From: Gemmataceae bacterium
Lineage (GTDB): Bacteria; Planctomycetota; Planctomycetia; Gemmatales; Gemmataceae
Direction: 5' to 3'
Length of the DNA: 33,375 nucleotides
Assembly: GCA_019747655.1 (NCBI GenBank)
Contig: JAIEQO010000635.1
Coordinates: 1 to 33,375, forward strand
A program made the position numbers and the translations under genes. Shown here one piece after another: positions 1 through 10,798 of this stretch. Under the pieces are notes generated by a model that did not search any database, was not told the origin of the DNA, and saw only the letters and a list, made by a program, of their open reading frames with translations. The stretch's first letter is position 1. The number at the start of each line of letters is the position of its first letter.

Positions 1-819
1 CCGGGCCGCGTTCCGCCCCGCGCCGGCCCGCCACGGCGGCTGCCAGTCGGCGGCCGCCAACTGGTCGGCGAACTCGGCCAGCGACGACACCACCAGGTCC
101 GGCCGGTAGGCGTACCGGGCCAGGTCCTCCCGCCGGGTCCCGCCGGAGAGCACCAGGACCGTCCGGAACCCGAGCTGGACCCCGCCGAGGATGTCCGTCT
201 CCATCGTGTCCCCGATCATCGTCGTCTGGTCGGTGGTCAGCCCCAGCTCCTTCCGGGCCGCCCGCATCATCACCGGGCTCGGCTTGCCGACGCTGAACGC
301 CTTCGCCCCGGTGGCCGTCTCCAGGAGGGCGACCAGGGCCCCGCACCCGGGCCGCACCCCCTTGTCGGTCGGGCAGCTCGGGTCGAGGTTGGTGGCCACC
401 AGCTTGGCCCCGCCGAGGATCATCCGGGTGGCCGCCTCGACCAGCTCCAGGTTGAACGTCCGCCCCTCGCCGACCACGACGTAGTCCGGGTCGTGGTCGA
501 CGACCGCGTACCCGCTCTGGTGCAGGGCGGTCAGCAGCCCGCCCTCGCCGATCACGAACGCCGTCCCGCCCGGCTTCTGGCCGGCCAGGAACCGAGCGGT
601 GGCCATCGCGCAGGTGTAGACGTGCTCCTCCTCCACCTCCACCCCCATCCGGGCCAGCTTGGCCACCACGTCCCGGCGGGTCCGCTGGCTGTTGTTGGTC
701 AGGAACCGGAACGGGATGTCCCGGTCCCGCAGGGCGGCGACGAACCAGTCGGCCCCGGGGATCAGCTCCGACCCCCGGTACAGCACCCCGTCCATGTCGA
801 TCAGGTATCCGTGCTTCAA
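1..819 (-). CDS. HAD-IIA family hydrolase (NagD/phosphoglycolate phosphatase-like), 3' end outside window
   Basis: Minus strand reads (TTG)KHGYLIDMDGVLYRGSELIPGADWFVAALRDRDIPFRFLTNNSQR, HAD motif I DMDG and the TNNS motif; TTG start at 819..817. Confidence 0.85.
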   Translation of the reverse strand, partial: MKHGYLIDMDGVLYRGSELIPGADWFVAALRDRDIPFRFLTNNSQRTRRDVVAKLARMGVEVEEEHVYTCAMATARFLAGQKPGGTAFVIGEGGLLTALHQSGYAVVDHDPDYVVVGEGRTFNLELVEAATRMILGGAKLVATNLDPSCPTDKGVRPGCGALVALLETATGAKAFSVGKPSPVMMRAARKELGLTTDQTTMIGDTMETDILGGVQLGFRTVLVLSGGTRREDLARYAYRPDLVVSSLAEFADQLAAADWQPPWRAGAGRNAAR

Positions 820-1148
820 GCGATCTCCGGAAAGCACCCGCGGCCCGGCCGGCGGGCCGGGGGTTAGGTATCGGGCAAGGCCGACCCCGCGTTGCGGGGC
901 CGACCGTTAACGGGAGGGAGATGGTGGGTGAAGGCGATTGCCGTGCCAACGCCGGGCGGCGGGGCCGGCGGGCACGCAAGGTGATCGGCCGAAGGGGGTT
1001 GCCCGGATCGGCCGGCCGCCGGGGGGCCGGCCGGGGTCGCGGCGGGTGCCCAACCCGCGGGCAACCGGTCCGTCCTGTTCCCCCCTCCCCGTTGCGAGGA
1101 GGGGGAAGGAACGGGGGTGGGGAAGGATTGGGGGAGGGGCCTGCTTGT

Positions 1149-1871
1149 CTACCGTCGCCGGCGGGGCCGGTCGTCGTCCGCGTCGTCCTCGTCGTCGTAC
1201 TCGTCGTCCCGTCGGCGGGAACGCGGCTGGTCGTCCTCCTCGTCGTCATCCCGGACCGACCGCCGCCGCGGACGGTCGTCCTCCTCGTACTCGTCGTCCT
1301 CGTACCGATCGTCCCGGACGGACCGCTTCCGCGGCCGGTCGTCGTAGTCGTCGTCCCGGTCGTACCCCTCGTCATCGGCGAGCTGCTTGCTGTACCCGGC
1401 GATCTTCACCCAGTAAATGATGAAGCAGACGAGCCCGCCCAGCGCGAAGAGCACCCCGATGTACGGGATGCCGCCGACCAGGTTCAGGACGCAGGCGGTG
1501 ATCCCGATCCCCCTGCCGTAATCGCCTTCCGTCCGGAGCCGGCGGTCTCGGAACTCCCGGTCGAGTGAGTCGGCCACCCGGGTCACGGTCAGGAACGACC
1601 AGACGAGGTTCAGACACGGGATCAGGTTCAGCCACACCTGTCCGGGGGACATAGCCCGGTTGTCCGGGTGGCAGCGGTTCAGCGCCTTCTGGAGTGTCAG
1701 CAAGAAGCAGATGGCTACCAGCAGCCAGCCCAGGACCACGACACCGACGCCGACGAGCAAGAGGGTTAGCGCTTCAGGTGACAGCTCTTTTGGGTCGTCC
1801 CCGCGTTGTTTTGGTTGTTGAACTGGGCGAAGAGCGGCGGCATCGGGAGTCCTCGGGTGGGGGCGGGTCAC
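1149..1871 (-). CDS. membrane protein with acidic/Arg-rich C-terminal tail; start ambiguous (GTG 1871 overlapping upstream stop, or ATG 1843 with a 1-nt frameshift)
   Basis: LTLLLVGVGVVVLGWLLVAICFLLTL...GQVWLNLIPCLNLVWSF...YIGVLFALGGLVCFIIYWVKIAGY then DDDYDDRPRKRSVRDD... tail; paralogous to the next gene. Confidence 0.75.
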   Translation of the reverse strand: MTRPHPRTPDAAALRPVQQPKQRGDDPKELSPEALTLLLVGVGVVVLGWLLVAICFLLTLQKALNRCHPDNRAMSPGQVWLNLIPCLNLVWSFLTVTRVADSLDREFRDRRLRTEGDYGRGIGITACVLNLVGGIPYIGVLFALGGLVCFIIYWVKIAGYSKQLADDEGYDRDDDYDDRPRKRSVRDDRYEDDEYEEDDRPRRRSVRDDDEEDDQPRSRRRDDEYDDEDDADDDRPRRRR

Positions 1872-2344
1872 CAGCCCTCGTCGGCCGGCGGGGCGTACCG
1901 GGGGGCGTCGTCCCGCAGCCGGCGGGCGTACCCGGCCAACTGCACCCAGTACACGATGGTGTAGACCAGGCCGAACGGCCAGGTCACGACGGCCGCCTGC
2001 GGCAGCAAAAAGATCGCGCTGTACAGGACCAGGGCGGTTAGCCCGGTCGTCTTGCCGTACCCCTCCCCCGCCCGCGGCCGGCCGCGGTCGGACAGTTCCG
2101 CCCGGATCGATTCGCCCACCCGCTCGACCGTGACCGGCAGCCAGACCAGGTTGAACAGCGGGATCAGGTTCAGCCACACCCCGGCCGGGCCGATCCGCCG
2201 GTTCCGCGGCTCGACCCGGCCGACGGCCAGGGCGGCCGTCGACAGCACCCCGACCAGCACCAGGAACAGGAGGAACCCGCCGCAGCAGAGCGCCTCGCCG
2301 AACTCGCGGAGGAACGGGTTGGGGCGGTCGAGGTAGAAGAGCAT
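1868..2344 (-). CDS. membrane protein, paralogue of the 1149-1871 product
   Basis: MLFYLDRPNPFLREFGEALCCGGFLLFLVLVGVL...GPAGVWLNLIPLFNLVWLPVTVERV...GLVYTIVYWVQLAGYARRL. Confidence 0.8.
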   Translation of the reverse strand: MLFYLDRPNPFLREFGEALCCGGFLLFLVLVGVLSTAALAVGRVEPRNRRIGPAGVWLNLIPLFNLVWLPVTVERVGESIRAELSDRGRPRAGEGYGKTTGLTALVLYSAIFLLPQAAVVTWPFGLVYTIVYWVQLAGYARRLRDDAPRYAPPADEGW

Positions 2345-2399
2345 GGGCGGCCGGTTTTCGTAGGGTGAGCGGGCCGTCGGAGCCGCCGCGGCGTTCGTC

Positions 2400-2492
2400 G
2401 GGTGTGTCGAGCCGGCCTCCGGGCCGGCGATGACGCACCGGGCGCTGTGTGGTGCGTCGTCGCGGACCGCGGACGGTCCGCTCGACACACCC
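2400..2492. repeat. cloverleaf-forming palindromic element (E1)
   Basis: Outer stem 2400-2411/2481-2492 (GGGTGTGTCGAG/CTCGACACACCC); hairpins 2412-2427, 2428-2462, 2463-2480 with no unpaired junction bases. Confidence 0.85.
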
Positions 2493-2500
2493 TACGAGCT

Positions 2501-5248
<2,748 letters not shown>

Positions 5249-5330
5249 CGGGGCACCCGCGCGAGAGGTTGCTGTACCGCTATTGTTGGGCATGAATCGG
5301 GTAACGGCAACCGAAGGGACCGCCGTATGC

Positions 5331-5445
5331 GGACCCAGGGCGTTGCCCTGGGCTATGTTGTCTCAGCCCTTCAGGCTGAGGGTTGACCGGCTCCCCGCAG
5401 GCTGAAGGCCTGCCACAGCATAGCCCAGGGCAACGCCCTGGGTCC
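5331..5445. repeat. palindromic element, family A (E2)
   Basis: 27-bp perfect arms 5331-5357/5419-5445 (GGACCCAGGGCGTTGCCCTGGGCTATG); inner hairpins 5362-5380 and 5397-5413. Confidence 0.9.
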
Positions 5446-5451
5446 GGAGCG

Positions 5452-7641
5452 TCATGCGATCGGCCGGTCGGCCTCCTCCAGCACCACCCCGACCTCGGCC
5501 AGCACCCGCCGCAGCGGCTCGAAGGCGTCCTCGTCCACCACCACCGCCGTCGGGCCGAGCCGCTCGGCCATCAGCCGCCGCGTCTCCGGCCACTGCATCA
5601 CCCCGTCGGTCAGCTCCGCGGAGGAGAACCGGACCACCAGCCGGCGGGAGGCTAACGGCGGCGGGAGCTTGCCGCCGAGCAGGAACAGCCGGCCGGCCGG
5701 CGGGAGCGGGCCGCCGGTCCGCTCGGCGAACCAGCCGTCGATGTCGGCGAACGACAGCCCGGCGTCGGCCGCCCGCCGGACCGACGCGGGCGTCAGCCGG
5801 AACCGCCGGACCCCGGGGGCCTCGTTCGTCAGCGGCTCGGCGTACCGGCCGATCTCGGCGTCGAGCAGGAGGTCCGCCTGGGCCGCGTCCACCGTCAGCG
5901 TCACCCCGTCGTCGCCGACCGAGACGCACCGCTGAGGCTTGGCCTCGTAGTCCCGGTTGCCGATGAGCCGGAGCTGACTCAGCCCGGGCTCGGCCCCGTC
6001 GGCGGACATCCCGACCCGGTCGGTCAGCTTGACGGACACGACGCCCCGGGCGAGGGCCGCGTCCAGGTCGGCCGGGGTCGGGAACTCGACCAGCACGGCC
6101 GACGCGAAGACGGTGATCCGGTCCCGCTTGTTGGCCCACCGCTGCAGCAGGTCGGCCACCCCCGGGGGGACCGGCCGGGTGCTGTGCCGGGCCAGGGTTT
6201 GCAGGACCATCGGCAGGGTCAGGCCGGATTCCAGCCCGCGGTACGTTTGCTCGGGGGTCAGCTCGAGGGTGCAGGCCGGGCCGATCCCCTTCCACCGGGC
6301 GAACCGCGACAACGACGCGATCAGCCCCGGCGTCAGCCCCTGCCGGAAGGCCAGCACCTCGGCGTTCGGCTGGACGAGCAGCGTCTGCGGCGGAACGGGT
6401 GACGCGACCGGCTCCGGCCCGCCGGCGAGCAGGTGCCGGCCGAGGTCGGACAGCCGCACGAGCCAGCCCTCGGTGGTCGGGGCCGCCTCGACCAGCCGGA
6501 GCGGGTACGCCACCCCGAGCAGGAACCCCTCGACCCACCTCGCCCCGCGGTCCGGGTGGGCGTCGGCCGGCAGCCCGCCGGCCCACGACGGGTGGTTCTC
6601 CCACAGCCACCCGGCGACCGCGGCCGGGGCAACCAATCGGGGCGCGGGGGGGGCGTCAGCCCCCTGATTCTTGATATCTGGGGGGTGCCGCCCCCCGCTC
6701 GCCAAGAGGAGGAGCGACAGTAATCCGGCGGTCGGGGCCGCCGACAGCCCGTTCTCGACCGGGGCGTACCCGGCTAGCGGGTCCCAGGCCTCGACGTGCG
6801 GGAGCGCCGCGAACACCTGCGTCACGGCCGGTGCCAGCCCGCCGTTCCACGACGCGGGGAACGCCCCGGCCCGGAGTTCGCCATCGGTCTCGGCGAGCAG
6901 CCCGGCCGCCTTCGCCCAGAACAACGACAGGATGCCGAGGTCCGGAACCGGGGCCAGTTGGTCGGCCGGCGGGGCGGCCAGCACCTCGTCCCCTTGTAGC
7001 CGGGTCTGGTCCCGCTTGAAGAGGGTGTTGGCCTGGGTCAGCCGGACCGGCGAGGCGTCGACCTGCTGCCACGCGGCCGCCAGCCGGAGCGGCCATTCCA
7101 ACCCATCAGCCTGGCGAGCGGGGGGCGTCAGCCCCCCGAGCCCGTCGGGGCTTCCCAAATCGGGCAGTTCCAGGTCTTCGCCCCGGGCCCGGGCGGCGAC
7201 GGCCGGGTGGGCGAAGGCAACCGCGGTGAGCGTCCCGCCGGCCCCGAGCCAGCGGTCGAAGTCGTCCAGCGGCGGACCGTCGGGCGGCAGCTCGGGATAA
7301 AGGAGCCCGGCGTCGAGGGCCGCCCGGACCGGGGCGAACCCCTCGGCGTGGCCGAGCGCCGCCAGCAGCGTGATGAGTTGCCCGACGGCCCACCGCGGCT
7401 GACGGCTCAGGCCCATCACGGCGAGCAGCTTGCGGGCGGCCGGGGGGAGGTCCTTGACCCGCCGGTCGACCTGCGGCGGGTTCAAGAGGACCGCCACCGC
7501 CTTGTCGAGCAGCTCCTCGGCCGGCTGCTGGGTCCGGGGCTTGACCAGCTTGCCGGCGACGGCCCGGAGGAGGGGTTCCGCGTACCGCGACAGGGCGTCG
7601 CGGACGCGGGGGGACCAGTCGTCGGGATCGGGAGACGGCAT
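5452..7641 (-). CDS. helicase-associated domain protein (XPB/Ssl2-like N-terminal / Helicase_C_3 type)
   Basis: 729 aa; LLVQPNAEVLAFRQGLTPGLIASLSRFARWKGIGPACTLELTPEQTYRGLESGLTLPMVLQTLARHS...; encoded near the XPB-type helicase. Confidence 0.8.
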   Translation of the reverse strand: MPSPDPDDWSPRVRDALSRYAEPLLRAVAGKLVKPRTQQPAEELLDKAVAVLLNPPQVDRRVKDLPPAARKLLAVMGLSRQPRWAVGQLITLLAALGHAEGFAPVRAALDAGLLYPELPPDGPPLDDFDRWLGAGGTLTAVAFAHPAVAARARGEDLELPDLGSPDGLGGLTPPARQADGLEWPLRLAAAWQQVDASPVRLTQANTLFKRDQTRLQGDEVLAAPPADQLAPVPDLGILSLFWAKAAGLLAETDGELRAGAFPASWNGGLAPAVTQVFAALPHVEAWDPLAGYAPVENGLSAAPTAGLLSLLLLASGGRHPPDIKNQGADAPPAPRLVAPAAVAGWLWENHPSWAGGLPADAHPDRGARWVEGFLLGVAYPLRLVEAAPTTEGWLVRLSDLGRHLLAGGPEPVASPVPPQTLLVQPNAEVLAFRQGLTPGLIASLSRFARWKGIGPACTLELTPEQTYRGLESGLTLPMVLQTLARHSTRPVPPGVADLLQRWANKRDRITVFASAVLVEFPTPADLDAALARGVVSVKLTDRVGMSADGAEPGLSQLRLIGNRDYEAKPQRCVSVGDDGVTLTVDAAQADLLLDAEIGRYAEPLTNEAPGVRRFRLTPASVRRAADAGLSFADIDGWFAERTGGPLPPAGRLFLLGGKLPPPLASRRLVVRFSSAELTDGVMQWPETRRLMAERLGPTAVVVDEDAFEPLRRVLAEVGVVLEEADRPIA
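6644..6699. repeat. in-frame intragenic palindrome
   Basis: gcggggggggcgtcagccccc-tgattcttgatatct-ggggggtgccgccccccgc; encodes SGGRHPPDIKNQGADAPPAP on the minus strand. Confidence 0.7.
7112..7139. repeat. second intragenic palindromic copy in the same gene
   Basis: tggcgagcggggggcgtcagccccccga; tggcgagcggggggc (7112-7126) is the exact reverse complement of 6691-6705. Confidence 0.6.
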
Positions 7642-7674
7642 CGAGGTGTTGTACGGCGGACGGCGGCCGTGTCT

Positions 7675-7814
7675 TCCGCCCTCTCCCCTTGCGGGAGAGG
7701 GCAGCGAGCCGCAGGCTCGCGGGTGAGGGGATAGGCCTCACGGCGCGGGCAGGTTCTTCCCCTCACCCGCCGCCCTGCGGGCGGCTGCCCTCTCCCGCAA
7801 GGGGAGAGGGCGGA
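7675..7814. repeat. cloverleaf-forming palindromic element (E3)
   Basis: 31-bp perfect arms 7675-7705/7784-7814 (tccgccctctccccttgcgggagagggcagc); inner arms CGAGCC-GCA-GGCTCG, CGGGTGAGGGG/CCCCTCACCCG, GCCGCCC-TGC-GGGCGGC. Confidence 0.92.
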
Positions 7815-7836
7815 GCGAGTCACCCCGACCGCTCGC

Positions 7837-8067
7837 CTACTTCCCGACCACCTGCGGGGTATGCCCCATCTTCCGCAGCTCGTCCAACACCGCCTCGACC
7901 CGCCCGGGGCGGACGAGCAGCACCTTGTCGGACAGCCGGCCGGCGACCTCGGCGGCCAGCTTCTTCCGGGCCAACAGCTCCTCGGCCAACACGGCGTCCT
8001 CGGTCAGCACCAGGCAGACCCGGCGGTGCAACTTCGCGGCCAGCCGGGCGTTCGGGTTCGGGCTCAC
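7837..8067 (-). CDS. small conserved-type hypothetical protein
   Basis: (GTG)SPNPNARLAAKLHRRVCLVLTEDAVLAEELLARKKLAAEVAGRLSDKVLLVRPGRVEAVLDELRKMGHTPQVVGK; GTGA overlap with the upstream GNAT stop. Confidence 0.65.
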   Translation of the reverse strand: MSPNPNARLAAKLHRRVCLVLTEDAVLAEELLARKKLAAEVAGRLSDKVLLVRPGRVEAVLDELRKMGHTPQVVGK

Positions 8068-8528
8068 GTCGGTCGGGTCTCCGGTGGTCGCAGGTACAGC
8101 CCGGGCCGGGCGATCTCCATGTACCGGTCCGGGTGAACTGCCGGGCCAAAGCCGAACGGTCGGTACAGGTCGTGGGCGTCCTTCGTCACCAGGACGAACC
8201 GCCGCAGACCTTGCAGGTCGGGGTGGGCGATCACATAGGCCATCAGCCACTTCCCCAGGCCCCGGCCGCGGTGGGCTTCGAGGACGTATACGTCGCACAG
8301 GTAAGCGAAGGTGGCCCGGTCGGTGACGACCCGGGCGAACCCGACCTGATCCGGACCGTGGTACAGCCCGAAGCACAACGACCCGGCCACCGCCCGGCGG
8401 ACGGTGTCGAGCGGGATGCCCTCCGCCCAGTAGGACCGGCTCAGGTACGCCTGCACGGCGGCCAGGTCGAGCCGGCCCGGGTCGGCCGACAGGGTGTAGC
8501 CGTCGCGGGTGTGGTCGGGGTAGGTCAT
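8064..8528 (-). CDS. GNAT family N-acetyltransferase
   Basis: VTDRATFAYLCDVYVLEAHRGRGLGKWLMAYVIAHPDLQGLRRFVLVTKDAHDLYRPFGF; acetyl-CoA loop RGRGLG. Confidence 0.93.
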   Translation of the reverse strand: MTYPDHTRDGYTLSADPGRLDLAAVQAYLSRSYWAEGIPLDTVRRAVAGSLCFGLYHGPDQVGFARVVTDRATFAYLCDVYVLEAHRGRGLGKWLMAYVIAHPDLQGLRRFVLVTKDAHDLYRPFGFGPAVHPDRYMEIARPGLYLRPPETRPT

Positions 8529-8550
8529 CGAATCTGCCGGACCAAAAACG

Positions 8551-8659
8551 TCGCACGCGGATGACGCGGATCGGAGCGCGGATGAAACGCGGATCAGACC
8601 CAGATCATGGGTTTCAATCCGCGTCCATCCGCGGTTTTATCTGCGTCATCCGCGTGCGA
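8551..8659. repeat. long palindromic element (E4)
   Basis: 21-nt arms 8551-8571/8639-8659 with one mismatch (tcgcacgcggatgacgcggat); nested GCGCGGATGAAACGCGGAT/ATCCGCGTCCATCCGCG stem. Confidence 0.88.
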
Positions 8660-8674
8660 TTTCCCCAACCCCAC

Positions 8675-10453
8675 TCACGCCGGGACCCGGTACTTGGCCG
8701 ACAGCACGTCCCGCTCGTCGAGGATTTCGTAGGCGTAGCCCTGCTCGGTCAGGAACATCTGCCGGTGGTGGGCGAAGTCGAGTTCCCGGGTGTCCCGCGT
8801 CACCAGCGTGTAGAAGTGGGCGTCGCCCTCGCCGCTACTCTTGGGCCGCAGGATGCGACCCAGCCGCTGCGCCTCCTCCTGCCGGCTGCCGAACGTCCCC
8901 GACACCTGGATCAGGACGTTCGCGTCCGGCAGGTCGATGGCGAAGTTCCCGACCTTCGACAGCACCAAATGCCGGACCTGCCCGGCCCGGAACCGGTTGT
9001 ACAGGTCCTCCCGCTCGGCGTTCCCGGTCGACCCGGTGATGAGCGGGATGTCGAAGCGTTCCGCGAGCCGCCGGAGCTGGGCCAGGTACTGCCCGATGAC
9101 GATCACCCGCTGGTCGTGGTAGCGGTCCAGGAGTTCCGCCACCACCTCGTCCTTCGCCTCGTTCTCGCTGGCGATCCGGTACTTGGCCCGGTGGTCCGCG
9201 ACGGCGTACTCCATCCGCGTCTTGTCGTCCGGCAGGGCGACGCGGATTTCGGTGCAACTGGCCGACGCGATCCACCCCTTCGTCTCCAGCTCCCGCCACG
9301 GCACGTCGTACTTCTTCGGACCGATCAGGGAGAACACGTCCCCCTCCCGGCCGTCCTCGCGGATGAGCGTCGCCGTCAGCCCTAGCCGCCGGCGGGCCTG
9401 GATGGTGGCCGTCACCCGGAACACCGGGGCCGGCAACAGGTGGACCTCGTCGTAGACGATCAGGCCCCAGTCCCGTTGGTCGAACAGCCCGAAGTGGGGG
9501 AAGTTCTCCGTCTTGTCCGGGCGGTAGGTCAGGATTTGGTACGTCGCCACCGTGACCGGCCCGATGTCCTTCGTCTCCCCGGTGTACTCCTTCACCTCTT
9601 CGGCCGTCAGCGTCGTCTTGTCGAGGATTTCCCGCCGCCACTGCTTCACCGCGGTGACGCTGGTGGTCAGGATCAGGGTGTTCTTCTTGAGCAGGGCCAT
9701 CGCCGCGATGCCGACGATGGTTTTGCCGGCCCCACAGGGCAGGACGATGACGCCGCTCCCGCCCCGGGCGTCGCCGCCGGCGTAGAAGATGTCGGCGGAT
9801 TCCCGCTGGTAGTCCCGGACCCGGAACGGCAGGCCGCTGGCGGCCACCTCCCGCAGGTCCAGCGGCAGGTCGGCCCCCTCGACGTACCCGGCCACGTCCT
9901 CGGCCGGGTAGCCGACGGTGATCAGGGCCTGCTTGAGGACGCCCCGGTGGGCCGGGCTGACGGCGAAGCTCGCCTCGTCCAGCCTGTCGCCCAGGTACTC
10001 CTTGACCTTCTTCTGCCGGGTCAGCTCCGCGAGCAGCGGCTTGTCCGGGCAGACCAGCTTGAGCGTGTCGGCGTCGACCCGCTCCAGCCGGACCCGGCCG
10101 TACCGGGACACCGTCTCGGCGATGTCCGCGGGCAGGGCCGGCGGGATCGGGAACTTGGTGTACTTCCGCAGGACGGCGACCATCTGGTCGGCGGTGAACC
10201 CGGCGGCCGCGGCGTTCCACAGCGACAGGTTCGACACCCGGTAGGTGTGGATGTGCTCCGGGCTCTTCTCCAGCTCCGCGAACGGGGCCAGGGCGTCCCG
10301 GGCCTCGGCGTACTTCGGGTTGTCCACCTCGACCAGGATCGACCGGTCGGACTGGACGATGAACGGGTTGGTCGGGTCGAACGTATCGGCGACCGGCGAG
10401 CCCGGGACGTGAGCCCCGGGGGTCACCGGTTTGGTCTTCGGCGGCATGGTCAC
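8675..10453 (-). CDS. DNA repair helicase XPB/Ssl2-type (SF2)
   Basis: Walker A LPCGAGKTIVG, DEVH, GLTATLIREDG (RED motif of XPB), QEEAQRLGRILRPK motif VI. Confidence 0.92.
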   Translation of the reverse strand: MTMPPKTKPVTPGAHVPGSPVADTFDPTNPFIVQSDRSILVEVDNPKYAEARDALAPFAELEKSPEHIHTYRVSNLSLWNAAAAGFTADQMVAVLRKYTKFPIPPALPADIAETVSRYGRVRLERVDADTLKLVCPDKPLLAELTRQKKVKEYLGDRLDEASFAVSPAHRGVLKQALITVGYPAEDVAGYVEGADLPLDLREVAASGLPFRVRDYQRESADIFYAGGDARGGSGVIVLPCGAGKTIVGIAAMALLKKNTLILTTSVTAVKQWRREILDKTTLTAEEVKEYTGETKDIGPVTVATYQILTYRPDKTENFPHFGLFDQRDWGLIVYDEVHLLPAPVFRVTATIQARRRLGLTATLIREDGREGDVFSLIGPKKYDVPWRELETKGWIASASCTEIRVALPDDKTRMEYAVADHRAKYRIASENEAKDEVVAELLDRYHDQRVIVIGQYLAQLRRLAERFDIPLITGSTGNAEREDLYNRFRAGQVRHLVLSKVGNFAIDLPDANVLIQVSGTFGSRQEEAQRLGRILRPKSSGEGDAHFYTLVTRDTRELDFAHHRQMFLTEQGYAYEILDERDVLSAKYRVPA

Positions 10454-10547
10454 CGGCGGGTGCGGTTCGGGATCAACCCACCTATGCTACCGGTCTGACG
10501 GAAGGGGTGAAAGCCGAAGTCTTTGGCAGATGGGGTGGCGCAAAAAC

Positions 10548-10592
10548 AAACCGGCCGGCTGACCACCTCTCCCTTGGTCAACCGGCCGGTTT
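10548..10592 (-). terminator. intrinsic terminator (minus strand)
   Basis: 18-nt arms with one mismatch AAACCGGCCGGCTGACCA/TGGTCAACCGGCCGGTTT; on the minus strand followed by GTTTTTG. Confidence 0.7.
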
Positions 10593-10693
10593 AGGCTCTC
10601 GCCGCCAGACAATAAAGCACGGTCGGTGCCGAATCCGCTTTATGCTCGACGGTGAAATGGAGCAATTTACAAAAATCTAACCCCGTTAACGAT

Positions 10694-10765
10694 TTATGCC
10701 AAATTGATTTCCAAGTTGAGTTCTACCCAACCGCCTTCGACTCCGGTGGCACGCCCACATTGCAT
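10694..10765 (-). CDS. candidate 23-aa small ORF
   Basis: ATG CAA TGT GGG...TAA = MQCGRATGVEGGWVELNLEINLA; lies between two terminator-like hairpins in an AT-richer interval; coding status unproven. Confidence 0.25.
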   Translation of the reverse strand: MQCGRATGVEGGWVELNLEINLA

Positions 10766-10778
10766 GCAACGACTGCCT

Positions 10779-10798
10779 AAAAAATAGGCGGTTCGCCT
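10779..10798 (-). terminator. short intrinsic-terminator-like hairpin touching the SulP stop codon
   Basis: Minus strand AGGCG-AAC-CGCCT-A-TTTTTT. Confidence 0.5.

Noticed and set aside
1069-1135. Half-palindrome gttcccccctcccc...gaggagggggaaggaac downstream of the first membrane gene
   Set aside because: Only one imperfect, short stem; not comparable with the long elements, though it may be a degraded copy.
1117-1347. Ser-rich plus-strand ORF (SSSSSSYSSS...)
   Set aside because: Antisense of the Asp/Glu/Arg tail of the membrane protein; composition explained by codon complementarity.
2400-2492. tRNA gene
   Set aside because: Cloverleaf topology but no D/T-loop consensus, CCA context or anticodon arm of standard size.
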